45,143 bases of DNA from Thalassotalea sp. PP2-459 (GTDB lineage Bacteria > Pseudomonadota > Gammaproteobacteria > Enterobacterales > Alteromonadaceae), in assembly GCF_001913705.1 (NCBI RefSeq), contig NZ_MKQD01000009.1:1-45143 (forward strand), written 5' to 3'. This document shows, one piece after another, positions 32,246 to 43,279 of the stretch. The position numbers were made by a program, and so were the translations under genes. The notes beneath the pieces were generated by a model. It ran no database searches and was not told the DNA's origin. It saw nothing but the letters and a program-made list of their open reading frames with translations. Numbering within the stretch: the stretch's first letter is position 1; every line of letters begins with the position of its first letter.

Positions 32246-32372
32246 CGACGTTCAGTTAGTATGCTTTTTAATTATCATGCACAGTGGTTAAAATTAAGTC
32301 AATGATAATATGTGGTTAAGTTGTTCTTTATTCATCTAAAGGCACGTCGATTTATTCGCGATTCTTTTCTGT

Positions 32373-33419
32373 TTAAAGAGGTACAATTTTATTTATGTCG
32401 GGGGTACGAATAAACTGTGCAAAACTTTCAGCAAGTTGCTCCGATTGCGTCAAAACGGTTTGCCAATACGCAACTCTTTCTTGCGGTTCCATGGTGGTAA
32501 AGTCTTTACGATCCGGAATCTTTTTAAAAGGTAAGCTGTTGATAAATTTAGTTGAAGGACAAAGCATGACAACATTTTCATAATGTTTTATGGAGACTTG
32601 ACGTTTTGAGGTTTTATCGAACCAACCTGGCTTAGGTTGATTATTAAAATGAGGATATAAAATTAACCCTTTATTGTCGGGTAAGTTAACGTCAAAGTGG
32701 TAATCTATGAGTCCGCCATCACGATACATACCTGTAGGGGCTTGCTCGATAAACTTTACTCCCTGCATCACCAATGGGATAGAGCCAGACGCCAGTAAAG
32801 CTTGCTTATAATTCACCGAGTTTAAACTGATATATTGATTATTGAAGCGGTATTGATCTGAAACTTTTAACGGGCTATTAGGCGCATGGAAGACAAAACG
32901 TTGATATTGCTTTGCGAGTAAACCACGATTAACGCGGTTTAGTAATATGCTGCCAATTAAGCCTAATATTTGCGGGATTTTGTGATCGTAGCTAGTTAAT
33001 CCTCGACATTTAGCCACGATAAAATGTGGTTTAAATACAGGGTGATTAAGTGATTCTTCGATACCTTGTTCAGAAAAAACTGCATCGAGTAACGCTTTTG
33101 CTTTATCTGTCACCTCAACTGCATCAGCGTTTTTAGAATAAACCGTTTCACTATAAATTTCTGCTAATGCTGTTATAGCAGTTACCGGATCATGTTGACT
33201 TAATGCAGCAAAGCGGAAAGCGCCAGCAGATGAGCCAACTAAATTGATTGTTTGTGTTGTGTTTTTAAAAAATTCACCAAAGATAAATTTATCTAATCCA
33301 AATAACGTAAACCACTTAGGGCCACCACTTGCCCCGTACATTGCACTGAATAACCCTGGTGTAAAACCATTTTCATTTATTTGTTTTAAGGCATTTTTGC
33401 CAGCGTAAATCGTTAACAT
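32373..33419 (-). CDS. patatin-like phospholipase
   Basis: A 348-residue patatin-family protein. It has the oxyanion region GASGGPKWF (about 29-37), the nucleophile elbow GSSAG (62-66) and the catalytic Asp in RDGGLIDYH. The Ser-Asp dyad is therefore complete. Patatins hydrolyse lipid acyl esters; the target could be phospholipids. No signal peptide is seen. It starts three bases after the stop of the dGTPase-like gene, so the two are co-transcribed. Confidence 0.85.
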   Translation of the reverse strand: MLTIYAGKNALKQINENGFTPGLFSAMYGASGGPKWFTLFGLDKFIFGEFFKNTTQTINLVGSSAGAFRFAALSQHDPVTAITALAEIYSETVYSKNADAVEVTDKAKALLDAVFSEQGIEESLNHPVFKPHFIVAKCRGLTSYDHKIPQILGLIGSILLNRVNRGLLAKQYQRFVFHAPNSPLKVSDQYRFNNQYISLNSVNYKQALLASGSIPLVMQGVKFIEQAPTGMYRDGGLIDYHFDVNLPDNKGLILYPHFNNQPKPGWFDKTSKRQVSIKHYENVVMLCPSTKFINSLPFKKIPDRKDFTTMEPQERVAYWQTVLTQSEQLAESFAQFIRTPDINKIVPL

Positions 33420-33422
33420 GCT

Positions 33423-34772
33423 TTAATTATTTGACCATGAAAGGGGGGTGTGATCTTGAGGAATAAACAATGATTGATAAAGCTTGGTGGCAAAATCATC
33501 AGTCATACTAGCAACGTAATCAGCAATCACGCGATGTGGATTTTCTTCCTCACGTAATGCTTTTAGGTATTGTACTTTAGCTTGATTAGGCAGTAAACGC
33601 TCAGGATCAGAAGACAATGCTTCAAATAATTCCATGACAATTTGTTGTCCGCGATACTCAACTTGCTGTATTGCAGGTTGCTTAATAACAAATTGATAAA
33701 CGAACCCTTTAAAAATGTCTAAAACTTGTTCCGCTATTTTCGGATGTTTAGCGTTGTAACGTAACAATGGCTCAGTAAATGTAGTGCTTTGATCTGTATT
33801 TAAATCAACGAGTTCTATCGCAGTAATTAAGTAATTTACTAATGAGCCAATGGCTTCTTTTTGTAAGTGATGCTGCGTACTAAAAAGTTGTTCGGTTAAT
33901 TGAAGGCTGATTTGTTGCAACCATTGATCATCTAATTGTTGTAGTTTTTGAACGACATGTTTCTCAAAATCATTTTCTTGCACGACACCTGTGGCTATTG
34001 CATCTTCTAAATCGTGTATTCCGTAGGCGATATCATCGGCAAGTTCCATCATTGAACAATCTAACGATTTATAATGTGTTTTGAGGTGTTTATTTGCCGA
34101 TGGCGCAGCACATGATTGAAATAATTCTCTGTCTTGTGACGATAGTGGTGCTAATAACCAATTGATAGAAGATGTGTCATCGTTATATAGCCCTTTCGGC
34201 GGATGCCAGTCGCTTGCTTTTAACTGACGAAATCGTTGCGGTGCCTCAGGTGATTTTTTTGCGGTTAAGAGATCTAACGTTTGTGGATATTTAACCAATC
34301 CTAATAAGGTTCGCCGAGCTAAATTCATACCATAACCTTCACTGAATGGCTCTAAACGTGAAACAATACGAAAGGTTTGACCGTTACCTTCAAATCCGCC
34401 ATGGTCTCGCATCATAAAGTGTAAGGCAACTTCACCGCCGTGACCGAAAGGTGGGTGACCAATATCATGTGCTAAGCACAATGCTTCAATTAAACTGTCT
34501 TCCTGCGGGAATAGCTGTTCAGCTAATGCTGGATACTTTGCCCGTAACTGTGCACTGATACCCGAGCCTATTTGTGCGGCTTCTAAAGAGTGAGTAAGAC
34601 GAGTTCGATAAAAGTCACTTTGGCCACTGCCAATGACTTGAGTTTTGCATTGTAAGCGACGAAAAGCAGCAGAATGTAAAATACGTGCACGATCACGTTG
34701 AAATGGGCTTCGGTGATCGTGACGGCGTTTAACTACGGAAGAAAATTGTCGTTCTGACCAGATATCATTCAT
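33423..34772 (-). CDS. dgt: dGTPase-like HD-domain triphosphohydrolase
   Basis: A 449-residue HD-domain protein of the dGTPase family (Dgt type 2). Evidence: SPFQRDRARILHSAAFRRLQCKTQV at the N-terminus, TRLTHSLEAAQIG, and the HD pair HDIGHPPFGHGGE. It releases triphosphate from dGTP or other dNTPs, affecting dNTP pools and, in some cases, phage defence. Length fits the family. It is the first gene of a pair with the patatin; the functional link is unknown. Confidence 0.9.
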   Translation of the reverse strand: MNDIWSERQFSSVVKRRHDHRSPFQRDRARILHSAAFRRLQCKTQVIGSGQSDFYRTRLTHSLEAAQIGSGISAQLRAKYPALAEQLFPQEDSLIEALCLAHDIGHPPFGHGGEVALHFMMRDHGGFEGNGQTFRIVSRLEPFSEGYGMNLARRTLLGLVKYPQTLDLLTAKKSPEAPQRFRQLKASDWHPPKGLYNDDTSSINWLLAPLSSQDRELFQSCAAPSANKHLKTHYKSLDCSMMELADDIAYGIHDLEDAIATGVVQENDFEKHVVQKLQQLDDQWLQQISLQLTEQLFSTQHHLQKEAIGSLVNYLITAIELVDLNTDQSTTFTEPLLRYNAKHPKIAEQVLDIFKGFVYQFVIKQPAIQQVEYRGQQIVMELFEALSSDPERLLPNQAKVQYLKALREEENPHRVIADYVASMTDDFATKLYQSLFIPQDHTPLSWSNN

Positions 34773-35166
34773 ACATAGCCTTTGTCTAATTGTTTGATAA
34801 AACTCTGAAAATTAGCTTATTATACCAATTCGCATAAATATTCGGTCATTCAGCGAGAATTAAACGCTCTGAACTGACTTAATCTTTATGCGAATTGGTA
34901 TTATGTACATGTAACTTGAGCGTTGGCAACGTTTTGTTATCGTTAAAAGGCTTTAAGTCTTTCATTTACTTGTAAAACACATTTTAGTTTATACTACGGG
35001 TGTTATTTATTGTTGATAATGACGGAGTAATTTGTTCAATTAAACGAGTTTCATGTCGATATAGCGATACATTGGTACAACATTGTCGAAATTTTTCTGT
35101 CATATTTACGCGGTAATGTAAACTCAATTTTTGATGATAGTATGTGGTTTTTATTTGGGAGTTGGA
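34773..35166. other. intergenic region with a palindromic repeat
   Basis: A gap between divergent genes: the dgt promoter at its left, an 80-bp palindromic repeat (34822-34901) and the solute-binding protein's promoter at its right. A 65-codon minus-strand frame (34984-35181) overlaps that start and lacks a ribosome binding site, so I do not call it. Confidence 0.7.
34822..34901. repeat. 80-bp palindromic miniature repeat
   Basis: Perfect 17-bp terminal inverted repeats, starting ATACCAATTCGCATAAA (34822-34838) and its complement (34885-34901). Its first 47 bases are identical to 45054-45100. This TACCAATTCGCATAAA repeat type is familiar from Alteromonadales genomes. Confidence 0.9.
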
Positions 35167-35904
35167 ATGCGAATTAAACATTGGGTAAGTGTTGCTGTAT
35201 TATCCTTTAGCTTTTTATGTTCTATGGGTGTTTCCGCTAAAAAAGTGTCAGTTATTGCAAGCTTACCTAAACCACCTTTTATTATTGAAGAAAATGGTAA
35301 AGGCCTACAATTAGAATTGATGCGAGAGGCTTTAGCGCATTACAATATTGATGTTGAGTTTTATCATGCCCCAGGTGGACGAAATATTACTGCTTTTCAA
35401 CGTCTTAATGCCGATGTGATTTTAAACGTTCGGCCTGATTATCAATACCCAGCATTATATTTATCTAAGCCTTATGTTAATTACCAAAATGTAGCGATTA
35501 GCTTAGCTGAAAATAACTTTATGTTTAATAGCGTGGAAGGGTTAACAAATAAAGTGGTTGTTGCGTTTCAAAATGCTAAAAGATATTTAGATCAAGATTA
35601 TAATTCAGCCATTGATTATGTTATTGATTACAGAGAAATACCTGACCAAAAAAAGCAAGTTGAAATGCTATTTTTACGACGCGCTGAAGTGATCATCATA
35701 GACATTGCTATTTTTAATTATTATCTAAAACACTTCAGTAATGACCTGTTAGTTAAACCGCATAAAGTACATTACCTTTTTGAAAAAAGTACTTTTTCAG
35801 CTGCTTTTAAGTCTGAAAAATTACGCGATGATTTTGATAAAAGTATTGATACGATGCGAAAAAATGGCAGATATCAAAAAATAATTAACCAATATATTCA
35901 ATAA
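35167..35904 (+). CDS. periplasmic solute-binding protein (SBP_bac_3 family)
   Basis: Start set at ATG 35167: GGGAG lies seven bases before it, and the product MRIKHWVSVAVLSFSFLCSMGVSA is a clean signal peptide, whereas the upstream start at 35131 has none. The 245-residue product has a family 3 solute-binding fold: PKPPFIIEENGKGLQLELMREAL and a C-terminal DFDKSIDTMRKNGRYQKIINQY. No permease or ATPase genes are adjacent, so it is an orphan binding protein that could feed a sensor or a distant transporter. It shares the domain type with the sensor at 37821-40667. Confidence 0.82.
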   Translation: MRIKHWVSVAVLSFSFLCSMGVSAKKVSVIASLPKPPFIIEENGKGLQLELMREALAHYNIDVEFYHAPGGRNITAFQRLNADVILNVRPDYQYPALYLSKPYVNYQNVAISLAENNFMFNSVEGLTNKVVVAFQNAKRYLDQDYNSAIDYVIDYREIPDQKKQVEMLFLRRAEVIIIDIAIFNYYLKHFSNDLLVKPHKVHYLFEKSTFSAAFKSEKLRDDFDKSIDTMRKNGRYQKIINQYIQ

Positions 35905-35967
35905 AATAAATGGAATGTTGCAATTGTTATCGTATTTCAATGTATCCACTAACACTGATTAATTTGT

Positions 35968-36933
35968 TTATTTATTAGCAATGAAAATCGCGCGTTTGGG
36001 AGCAGGGTAACCTTCGATGGTTTTGCTATTATCGTTAGGGTCAAGAAAGTCTTGTAACGATTCTGTATCAATCCAATCGGTTTTACGTTGTTCTTCTACG
36101 GTAGTAATATCGGCATTTACCACTCTAACGTTACTAAAACCACATCGCTCTAACCACGCACACATTGCTTTTGCACTGGGTAAAAACCAGACATTGCGCA
36201 TTTTCGCGTAACGTTCTCCGGGTACTAGTACGGTATTTTCATCACCATCAACAATTAAGGTTTCTAACACTAATTCACCGCCTTTTACCAATTGTGCTTT
36301 TAATTGATATAAAAAATCGATAGGTGAACGTCTATGATATAAAACACCCATTGCAAATACCGTATCAAAGGCTGCTAATTCAGGTAAATCTTCAACGCCT
36401 AGGGGTAAAAGGTTCACCGAAGTATCTTTAGCAAAATGCTGAATAGCTTGAAACTGCATGAAAAACAGTTGTGTTGGATCAATGCCAACGACAAATTTTG
36501 CACCTGATCCTTTCATTCTCCACAAGTGGTAACCACTGCCACAGCCGATATCAAGCACATATTTATCTTGTAAATTACTGATGTGAGGGTATAGGCGATC
36601 CCATTTAAAGTCGCTACGCCATTCAGTGTCAATATGCAAACCATGAAGATGATACGGACCTTTGCGCCACGGTTTTAATTTTTTTAATAAATTTTCTGCT
36701 CGTTTATATTCGCCTTCATTGATATCACTCTTTTCACCAATCTTTACTTGCGAACTAAAATCGATAATCGAAGGTGATGTGTTAGGAAGTGCTTCAAGTG
36801 TTTTTTGCCAATGAGAAAACTCACCATGCAATTGTTCTTTTTGCCAACGTGCAAGTTGCTGGGGCAGTGAAGTAAGCCAGGGCGCTAATTTATTAACGGC
36901 TATTTGTTGGTAAAAAGAGGCAAAATAATTCAT
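35968..36933 (-). CDS. cmoB: tRNA U34 carboxymethyltransferase CmoB
   Basis: A 321-residue SAM-dependent enzyme with the family block [32 protein letters not shown] motif [15 protein letters not shown] and [14 protein letters not shown]. CmoB uses carboxy-SAM to turn 5-hydroxyuridine at tRNA position 34 into 5-carboxymethoxyuridine, widening decoding. It follows cmoA by nine bases, and the length equals the usual CmoB. Confidence 0.95.
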   Translation of the reverse strand: MNYFASFYQQIAVNKLAPWLTSLPQQLARWQKEQLHGEFSHWQKTLEALPNTSPSIIDFSSQVKIGEKSDINEGEYKRAENLLKKLKPWRKGPYHLHGLHIDTEWRSDFKWDRLYPHISNLQDKYVLDIGCGSGYHLWRMKGSGAKFVVGIDPTQLFFMQFQAIQHFAKDTSVNLLPLGVEDLPELAAFDTVFAMGVLYHRRSPIDFLYQLKAQLVKGGELVLETLIVDGDENTVLVPGERYAKMRNVWFLPSAKAMCAWLERCGFSNVRVVNADITTVEEQRKTDWIDTESLQDFLDPNDNSKTIEGYPAPKRAIFIANK

Positions 36934-36942
36934 AAACGTAAC

Positions 36943-37677
36943 TTATTTAATCGCGAACAGTGAAAAGAAATTGTAGCACTGAAACCACGTGCTACTTTGT
37001 GAAAAGCCTGTGTTGGCAAGTCGAAGATGGTGATCTTCTAAAGAATCTGGCTTCATTACATTTTCAAGTGCAGTACGCTTTTGCGCAATTTCAAGATCGC
37101 TATACCCATTGGCGCGCTTAAAGTCATGGTGTAAGTCAATGAGCGTTTGGTTACAGGCATTGTCAGGATGAATAAATTTATCTGAGATAACTAATATGCC
37201 ACCCGGGGTTAAACCATCAAAAATGGTTTGTATTAGTTGAGCTCGTTTGTCTGGATCAATAAATTGCAGGGTGAAATTAAGCACTACCATAGAAGCATTT
37301 TCAATGTGTATCGCAAGTACATCATCTTCGATAATTTCTACAGGAGTTTCCCCTTTAAAGGCAAGTACGTGTCTACGACACCTATCCACCATCGCAGCTG
37401 AATTATCTACGCCAATAATGCGACAGCCTTTAGTTTTTATTCCTTGGCGCATTGCTAAAGTGGCCGCACCTAAAGAGCAGCCAAGGTCGTAAATATTAGT
37501 GCTTTCAGTCACATATTGTTGGCTAAATTGGCCAATTGTATCAATAATAGTATGATATCCCGGTACGGAACGAGATATCATATCGGGGAATACTTCGACA
37601 ACGTGCGCATCGAAAGCAAAATCTTTTACTTGGCGCTGCTTGTGAGAAAAAATAAGATCAGGTTTTGACGGTGTCAT
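36943..37677 (-). CDS. cmoA: carboxy-SAM synthase CmoA
   Basis: A 244-residue enzyme with FAFDAHVVEVFPDMISRSVPGY, SAM motif IYDLGCSLGAATLAM and NFTLQFIDPDKRAQLI. CmoA converts SAM and prephenate to carboxy-SAM, the cofactor of CmoB. It is the first gene of the cmoAB operon. In many gammaproteobacteria cmoAB lies near aspS and ruv genes, as here. Confidence 0.95.
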   Translation of the reverse strand: MTPSKPDLIFSHKQRQVKDFAFDAHVVEVFPDMISRSVPGYHTIIDTIGQFSQQYVTESTNIYDLGCSLGAATLAMRQGIKTKGCRIIGVDNSAAMVDRCRRHVLAFKGETPVEIIEDDVLAIHIENASMVVLNFTLQFIDPDKRAQLIQTIFDGLTPGGILVISDKFIHPDNACNQTLIDLHHDFKRANGYSDLEIAQKRTALENVMKPDSLEDHHLRLANTGFSQSSTWFQCYNFFSLFAIK

Positions 37678-37820
37678 GTTACTTTTAAATGGTAATCTAA
37701 AAAACTGTGATTATTTTAACTTAAAAACGCAAATGAATGAACTTGAATACGATAAACTCTTTGGACATCTTCGAAGTTTTTCACACGAAAAAGCATTAGC
37801 TAATAGATAGGAGCTAAAAT

Positions 37821-40667
37821 TTGTTGAGGTATTACACATTTTTATGCTGGCTTTTACTGGGTTTATTTATTGTTAAAAATGAAATTGTTTTTGCCGCTTC
37901 ATTTAATGACCGTGTGATCACAATCGCGGTAAATAAAACCTCTTACCCGTATCACTTTCAAAATAATCAAGGTGAAGCGGCGGGCCTAACCGTTGACTTA
38001 TGGCGTATGTGGGGCGAAAAGCAACAAGTTGATATTGTTTTTCGCCTAATGACTTGGTCAGAAACATTATCACAAGTTGATAACGGCTCTATTGATATTC
38101 ATGGCGGGCTATCAAAAACACGACTTCGTGCAAAAGAGTATGATTTTACCAGTGATTTTTTTCAGCAAAAAAATTATATCTATATACATCGCGATTACCA
38201 TGTTCGTGAAATTGATAGCTTAAAACCGTTTACTATTGGTGTGGTTCGTCATTCAAGCTATGTTGATTTTATCACTGAACAATACCCTGAATTAGTGCTG
38301 AAGTTTTACGATAACCGTTTTGATGTATTTAATGCTGCGTTAAAAGGTGAAATAGCGGCTTTTGCAAACATTGATAGAATTTCAAATAACTACCCTAAAT
38401 ATCGGGAATTGAGTCAACTATTTCCAGCTTATAAACGATTGTTGTTTCATCAAGGTGGTTATGCATCGGCAGTGAAAAAAGGTAATTCTCAATTACTTAA
38501 CTTTATTGAACAGGGAATGAGGAAAATTTCCCGTGAAGAGCGTTCAGCCATTGAGAAGAAATGGCTGGGTATTGATAAAAAAACAAACAACATAGTGTTA
38601 CTTTTTTCTCCTGAATTCGCACCTTTTATGACGGTTTCCTCTTCCGGAGAACCACAAGGGTTATTTATCGATATGTGGCGTTTATGGTCTGAATATACTG
38701 GCCAAATTATTGAGTTCGTTCCACAGTCATTTGAAAACGCCAGCGAAATGCTCACCAGTGGCGGGGCGGATATTCATATAGGTTTTCCAGATTTGAGCTT
38801 TACTCGTGGCAACTTAACCATGTACCCAGAACTACGTACCGCGATGCAAGTATACCAAGCTGATATCAAATGTTATGTGCATATTAACAATAAAAGGCCT
38901 GCCACTTCAGCTGATTTAGCAGGGAAAAAACTAGGTGTTTTTCAAATAATACCGAATGTAGAAAACATACGACTATTATTTCCAGAAAATGAACTGACCT
39001 TTTATCAAGACTTTAAAACCATGATTCAACAAGCTGAAAAGGGCGAAATTGATGGCATAATCGGCGTGAAAGACATTATGGAAGCCCGATTACAAGTAGC
39101 GAACGTACAGCATGACTTTTATGCATTACCAGACTCTTTATTAGGCGCCAATATTTATGCGGTTACATCGAAAAAGAATAATCGGTTAATAGAGATCATT
39201 AAAAATGGTTTTGAACTCATTCCAGAAGAAGAGTTAATTAAACTTGAACGCCGATGGTTAAACAAAGACAGCAAAGGCTACTTCAAGCTAAATAAACAAC
39301 GAGCGCAATTAAGTAAAGAAGAAGACAGTTGGTTATCTCAGCAAAACAAAATACGTATGGGGATTAATAAAAACTGGGTGCCGGTTGAGTTTATAGATGA
39401 AAATGGCCAAGTTCAGGGGATTAATATTGATATTAACACCCTTGTTGAGCAACGAACAGGACTTAACTTTACCTATGAAGTTTTCGATAACTGGCAACAG
39501 ATGCTTGAGGCGCTAAAACAACAAAAAATTGATATTGTCGCAAGTGCAACAGAAACTCCAGAACGTAGAAAACATATTATATTTACAGACTCCTACTGGG
39601 ATATGCCTTGGGTGATCATTCATCAGAAGCAGCAAGGTGAAAGGCAACAAATAGAAGATTTCTATGGGCGAGAACTAGCCATTGTTAAAGGTTACCACCT
39701 TATTGAAAAAATTCGAAAGGAGCATCCTACTATCTCTTTACGATTGGTAGATAATCATGAAGAAGGACTACTTGCTGTGCAAAATGGCATTGTGGATGGC
39801 TTTGCAGAAAATATCGCATCGGCGTCTGAATTAATTCGAAGAGACAGTTTGGTCACCTTATCCATGTCTGTTCTTGAAGATTTAAACATCGATGAAAATA
39901 ACTATGCGATCCGTAAAGATTGGCCAATCTTACGTAGTATTATCAATAAAGGTTTAGCAACTATAACGCCAGCTGAGAAAAAACAAATATATGAGCGCTG
40001 GTTTGAAATTAATATTGAAACCGGGCTTGATAAAAGTGTGGTATTACGAGTGTCGTTACAAATAGGTGCGATTATTGTGATCGTGATCATCGCCTTTATT
40101 TTATGGAATAGAAGACTCTATAGAGAAGTAAAAATACGTAAAGCCCTAGAGGAGAAAATGAAACATATGGCGACGCATGATGAGCTTACAGACTTGCCGA
40201 ATCGCCTACTGTTAAAAGATCGAATAAACCATGGCATTAACTATCACCGTAGGCAAGATAGAACCATGGCAGTCTTATTTATTGACCTTGACGGCTTTAA
40301 AACAATCAATGATACCCATGGGCATGATGTTGGTGATGAGTTATTAATACTGGTTGCCGATAAACTATCGGGTTGCGTGCGTAAGTCAGATACTGTGGTT
40401 AGGTTCGGCGGAGATGAATTTGTCTTATTATTGACGGGTTTACACCATAAAAATGAAGCGGCTTTTATTGCTGAAAAAGTATTGAAGTCAGTGCAGCAAC
40501 CCTTTGAGTTATCTGTTGGTGAAGTGCGAATTGGTTGTAGTATTGGTATTGCGATGTTTCCAACCGATGGTGAATCTGAAAGTGATTTACTCAAAGTCGC
40601 GGATACGTTGATGTACCGCGTAAAAGCTGCGGGTAAAAATCATTATATTTTTAACACGGATAATTAA
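37821..40667 (+). CDS. membrane diguanylate cyclase with three tandem solute-binding domains
   Basis: A 948-residue protein starting at TTG 37821, with AGGAG seven to eight bases before it; no ATG lies before the signal sequence (YTFLCWLLLGLFIV). Three consecutive SBP_bac_3 domains follow (about 25-250, 260-490, 505-735), each with the RxxxxxFT/DIxxG type pattern. Then come one membrane helix (about 750-772) and a GGDEF domain with RFGGDEFVLL, an intact active site and RKSD I-site. It is a sensor that should couple periplasmic amino-acid-like ligands to c-di-GMP synthesis. No EAL domain is present. Confidence 0.9.
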   Translation: MLRYYTFLCWLLLGLFIVKNEIVFAASFNDRVITIAVNKTSYPYHFQNNQGEAAGLTVDLWRMWGEKQQVDIVFRLMTWSETLSQVDNGSIDIHGGLSKTRLRAKEYDFTSDFFQQKNYIYIHRDYHVREIDSLKPFTIGVVRHSSYVDFITEQYPELVLKFYDNRFDVFNAALKGEIAAFANIDRISNNYPKYRELSQLFPAYKRLLFHQGGYASAVKKGNSQLLNFIEQGMRKISREERSAIEKKWLGIDKKTNNIVLLFSPEFAPFMTVSSSGEPQGLFIDMWRLWSEYTGQIIEFVPQSFENASEMLTSGGADIHIGFPDLSFTRGNLTMYPELRTAMQVYQADIKCYVHINNKRPATSADLAGKKLGVFQIIPNVENIRLLFPENELTFYQDFKTMIQQAEKGEIDGIIGVKDIMEARLQVANVQHDFYALPDSLLGANIYAVTSKKNNRLIEIIKNGFELIPEEELIKLERRWLNKDSKGYFKLNKQRAQLSKEEDSWLSQQNKIRMGINKNWVPVEFIDENGQVQGINIDINTLVEQRTGLNFTYEVFDNWQQMLEALKQQKIDIVASATETPERRKHIIFTDSYWDMPWVIIHQKQQGERQQIEDFYGRELAIVKGYHLIEKIRKEHPTISLRLVDNHEEGLLAVQNGIVDGFAENIASASELIRRDSLVTLSMSVLEDLNIDENNYAIRKDWPILRSIINKGLATITPAEKKQIYERWFEINIETGLDKSVVLRVSLQIGAIIVIVIIAFILWNRRLYREVKIRKALEEKMKHMATHDELTDLPNRLLLKDRINHGINYHRRQDRTMAVLFIDLDGFKTINDTHGHDVGDELLILVADKLSGCVRKSDTVVRFGGDEFVLLLTGLHHKNEAAFIAEKVLKSVQQPFELSVGEVRIGCSIGIAMFPTDGESESDLLKVADTLMYRVKAAGKNHYIFNTDN

Positions 40668-40770
40668 GTGACATTCACGCGTAAATCTATATAATTGGCG
40701 GCAATTTTTTCCGTAAAAATGGTTATCGGTATTGCGGTAACTAAAGTTCAAAAATTCAGGATTTAACTAT

Positions 40771-42552
40771 ATGCGTACGCTGTATTGTGGTGAGGTAAAT
40801 GAATCTCATATTGGTCAAGAAGTTACTCTTTGTGGGTGGGTAAATCGTCGTCGTGACTTAGGTGCGGTGATCTTTTTAGACTTACGAGATCGCGAAGGTA
40901 TCGTGCAAGTTGTTTATGATCCTGACTTGCAGGAAGTGCTTGAGAAAGCAAATACCTTACGAAATGAATTCTGTATTCAAGTGAAAGGTAAAGTACGCGC
41001 ACGTCCTGAAGGACAAATTAATAAAGATATGGCGACCGGTGCCATCGAAGTACTAGGCCTAGACGTCAATATTCTTAACCGTTCAGCGCCATTACCACTT
41101 GACTCTAATCAAGAAAACTCTGAAGAAAATCGTCTTAAATATCGTTATTTAGATTTACGCCGTCCAGAAATGACAGAACGTTTACGTTTTAGAGCAAAAG
41201 TGACTGCAGCGGTACGTCAATCTCTAGAGTCTCAAGGCTTCATGGATATTGAAACGCCTATTTTAACTGCGGCTACGCCAGAAGGAGCGCGTGACTATTT
41301 AGTACCAAGTCGCACACATAAAGGCAGTTTTTTTGCATTACCTCAATCACCACAATTGTTTAAGCAATTGCTGATGATGTCGGGAATGGAACGTTATTAT
41401 CAAATCGTAAAGTGTTTCCGTGATGAAGACTTACGTGCAGATCGCCAACCAGAATTTACGCAAATTGATATTGAAACATCGTTTATGACTGCCGACCAAG
41501 TGATGGAAGTTACTGAACGCATGATTCGTGAGTTGTTTTTACAATTGCTTGATGTCGATCTTGGTGAATTCCCACGTATGCCATACAGCGAAGCAATGCA
41601 ACGTTTTGGTTCAGATAAACCAGATTTACGTAATCCACTCGAAATCGTTGACGTAGCAGACATTTTAAAAGAGGTAGAATTTAAAGTGTTTTCTGGCCCA
41701 GCGAATGATGACAAAGGTCGTGTTGCGGTTATACGCGTACCTGAGGGCGCAAGTAAGTTTTCTCGTAAAAATATTGATGAACTGACTAAGTTTGTCGGTA
41801 TTTACGGCGCTAAAGGCATGCCTTGGTTAAAAGTTAATGATAAAGCTGCTGGCCTTGAAGGTTTGCAGTCACCAATTCTTAAGTTTCTATCTGAAGACGC
41901 CGTAACTGCATTGCTCGAACGAGCAAACGCAGAAACTGGCGATATTATTTTCTTCGGTTCAGATAGCTACAATGTGGTTACTGAGTCATTAGGCGCACTA
42001 CGTTTGAAACTTGGTGAAGAACTTGGTTTAACTACAGACGAGTGGAAACCATTATGGGTTGTTGACTTCCCTATGTTTGAAGAAGCCGACGGCAATTTAC
42101 ATGCTTTGCATCATCCATTTACAGCACCTACTAATTTAACACCTGAAGAATTAGAAGCTAACCCAATTGGTGCGCTTTCAAATGCCTACGATATGGTGTT
42201 AAATGGCTGTGAGCTTGGTGGTGGTTCGGTGCGTATACATGATCAAAAAATGCAAGCAGCCGTATTTCGTATTCTTGGTATTAGTGATGACGAAGCAAAA
42301 GAAAAATTTGGATTCTTACTTGAAGCCCTACAATATGGTGCGCCACCTCACGCTGGTTTAGCGTTTGGTTTAGATCGTTTAGTGATGTTAATGACAGGGG
42401 CAAGTTCGATTCGTGATGTAATGGCATTTCCAAAAACGACAACTGCAGCATGTCCTTTAACTAATGCTCCGGGTCAAGCAAATCCAGAACAATTGAAAGA
42501 ATTAGGCATTCAAACGGTTGTTCAAGTGGCTGACGAAACAGCTGGCGAATAG
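40771..42552 (+). CDS. aspS: aspartyl-tRNA synthetase
   Basis: A 593-residue class IIb synthetase, the usual bacterial length. OB-fold anticodon domain at the N-terminus ([24 protein letters not shown]), motif 2 with [20 protein letters not shown], the GAD insert in the middle, and motif 3 [13 protein letters not shown]. It charges tRNA-Asp. A strong terminator follows before ruvC. Confidence 0.97.
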   Translation: MRTLYCGEVNESHIGQEVTLCGWVNRRRDLGAVIFLDLRDREGIVQVVYDPDLQEVLEKANTLRNEFCIQVKGKVRARPEGQINKDMATGAIEVLGLDVNILNRSAPLPLDSNQENSEENRLKYRYLDLRRPEMTERLRFRAKVTAAVRQSLESQGFMDIETPILTAATPEGARDYLVPSRTHKGSFFALPQSPQLFKQLLMMSGMERYYQIVKCFRDEDLRADRQPEFTQIDIETSFMTADQVMEVTERMIRELFLQLLDVDLGEFPRMPYSEAMQRFGSDKPDLRNPLEIVDVADILKEVEFKVFSGPANDDKGRVAVIRVPEGASKFSRKNIDELTKFVGIYGAKGMPWLKVNDKAAGLEGLQSPILKFLSEDAVTALLERANAETGDIIFFGSDSYNVVTESLGALRLKLGEELGLTTDEWKPLWVVDFPMFEEADGNLHALHHPFTAPTNLTPEELEANPIGALSNAYDMVLNGCELGGGSVRIHDQKMQAAVFRILGISDDEAKEKFGFLLEALQYGAPPHAGLAFGLDRLVMLMTGASSIRDVMAFPKTTTAACPLTNAPGQANPEQLKELGIQTVVQVADETAGE

Positions 42553-42587
42553 CTTAATTATTAAGTATTAAATGACGAAAGCAAATG

Positions 42588-42621
42588 ATGCAGTTAAAGT
42601 CATACTTTAACTGCATTTTTT
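42588..42621 (+). terminator. intrinsic terminator of aspS
   Basis: A perfect 13-bp stem, ATGCAGTTAAAGT (42588-42600) with 42604-42616, a CAT loop, and T5 (42617-42621). Confidence 0.92.
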
Positions 42622-42664
42622 ATGTAAATCGTGCTTACTATAAGCAAACGGGTTAGGAATAACA

Positions 42665-43192
42665 TTGGCGATTATATTAGGAATTGATCCTGGTTCACGC
42701 TTTACGGGATACGGTGTGATCGAACAGCAAGGTCGTACAATAACTTATCTTGGAAGCGGCTGTATTAAAGCCATTGCTGCTGGCGATGACTTAGGTGATC
42801 GTTTACAAACGATTTATGCGGGGGTTAGCGAAATAATATTACAATTTCAACCCACGATGTTTGCGATAGAGCAAGTGTTTATGGCTAAAAACCCAGATTC
42901 GGCGTTAAAACTTGGCCAAGCAAGAGGCGCTGCAATTGTGGCAGCAACAAGTGCAGAGCTAAAAATTGCCGAATATTCTGCAAGGCAAATTAAACAATCC
43001 GTCGTTGGCACTGGCGGTGCAGATAAAATGCAAGTTCAGCATATGGTTAAGTCGATTCTAAAGCTGCCCGCTACACCACAAGCCGATGCAGCAGATGCGT
43101 TAGCGGTTGCGCTATGCCATGCCCACAGTCATGACTCAATAAGCAAATTGTCTGGCCAGGCGACTAAAATGGTACGTAGAAGATTAAGATAA
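42665..43192 (+). CDS. ruvC: Holliday junction resolvase RuvC
   Basis: A 175-residue resolvase starting at TTG 42665, with AGGA seven bases before it. [16 protein letters not shown] carries the first catalytic Asp, [10 protein letters not shown] the Glu, and [13 protein letters not shown] the last two Asp. It cuts Holliday junctions bound by RuvAB. E. coli has nudB and yebC between aspS and ruvC; here they are absent. Confidence 0.96.
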   Translation: MAIILGIDPGSRFTGYGVIEQQGRTITYLGSGCIKAIAAGDDLGDRLQTIYAGVSEIILQFQPTMFAIEQVFMAKNPDSALKLGQARGAAIVAATSAELKIAEYSARQIKQSVVGTGGADKMQVQHMVKSILKLPATPQADAADALAVALCHAHSHDSISKLSGQATKMVRRRLR

Positions 43193-43279
43193 CACTTTAC
43201 TGTATAAATATATAGTGATAAGGTTTGCGACTAAGATTTATGAATTTAAATAGAACATTAGTTAAATAGGATTGCTGTA

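Noticed and set aside
33423-34772. dGTPase plus patatin as an anti-phage defence pair
   Set aside because: Both families occur in defence systems, but the proteins look like ordinary housekeeping types and no cyclase, nuclease or other defence gene is adjacent.
34984-35181. 65-codon minus-strand frame
   Set aside because: It overlaps the start of the solute-binding protein gene, lacks a ribosome binding site and has no domain-like sequence.
40693-40710. AATTG-GCGG-CAATT hairpin with T run after the triple-sensor GGDEF gene
   Set aside because: A five-pair AT-rich stem is too weak to call a terminator with confidence.
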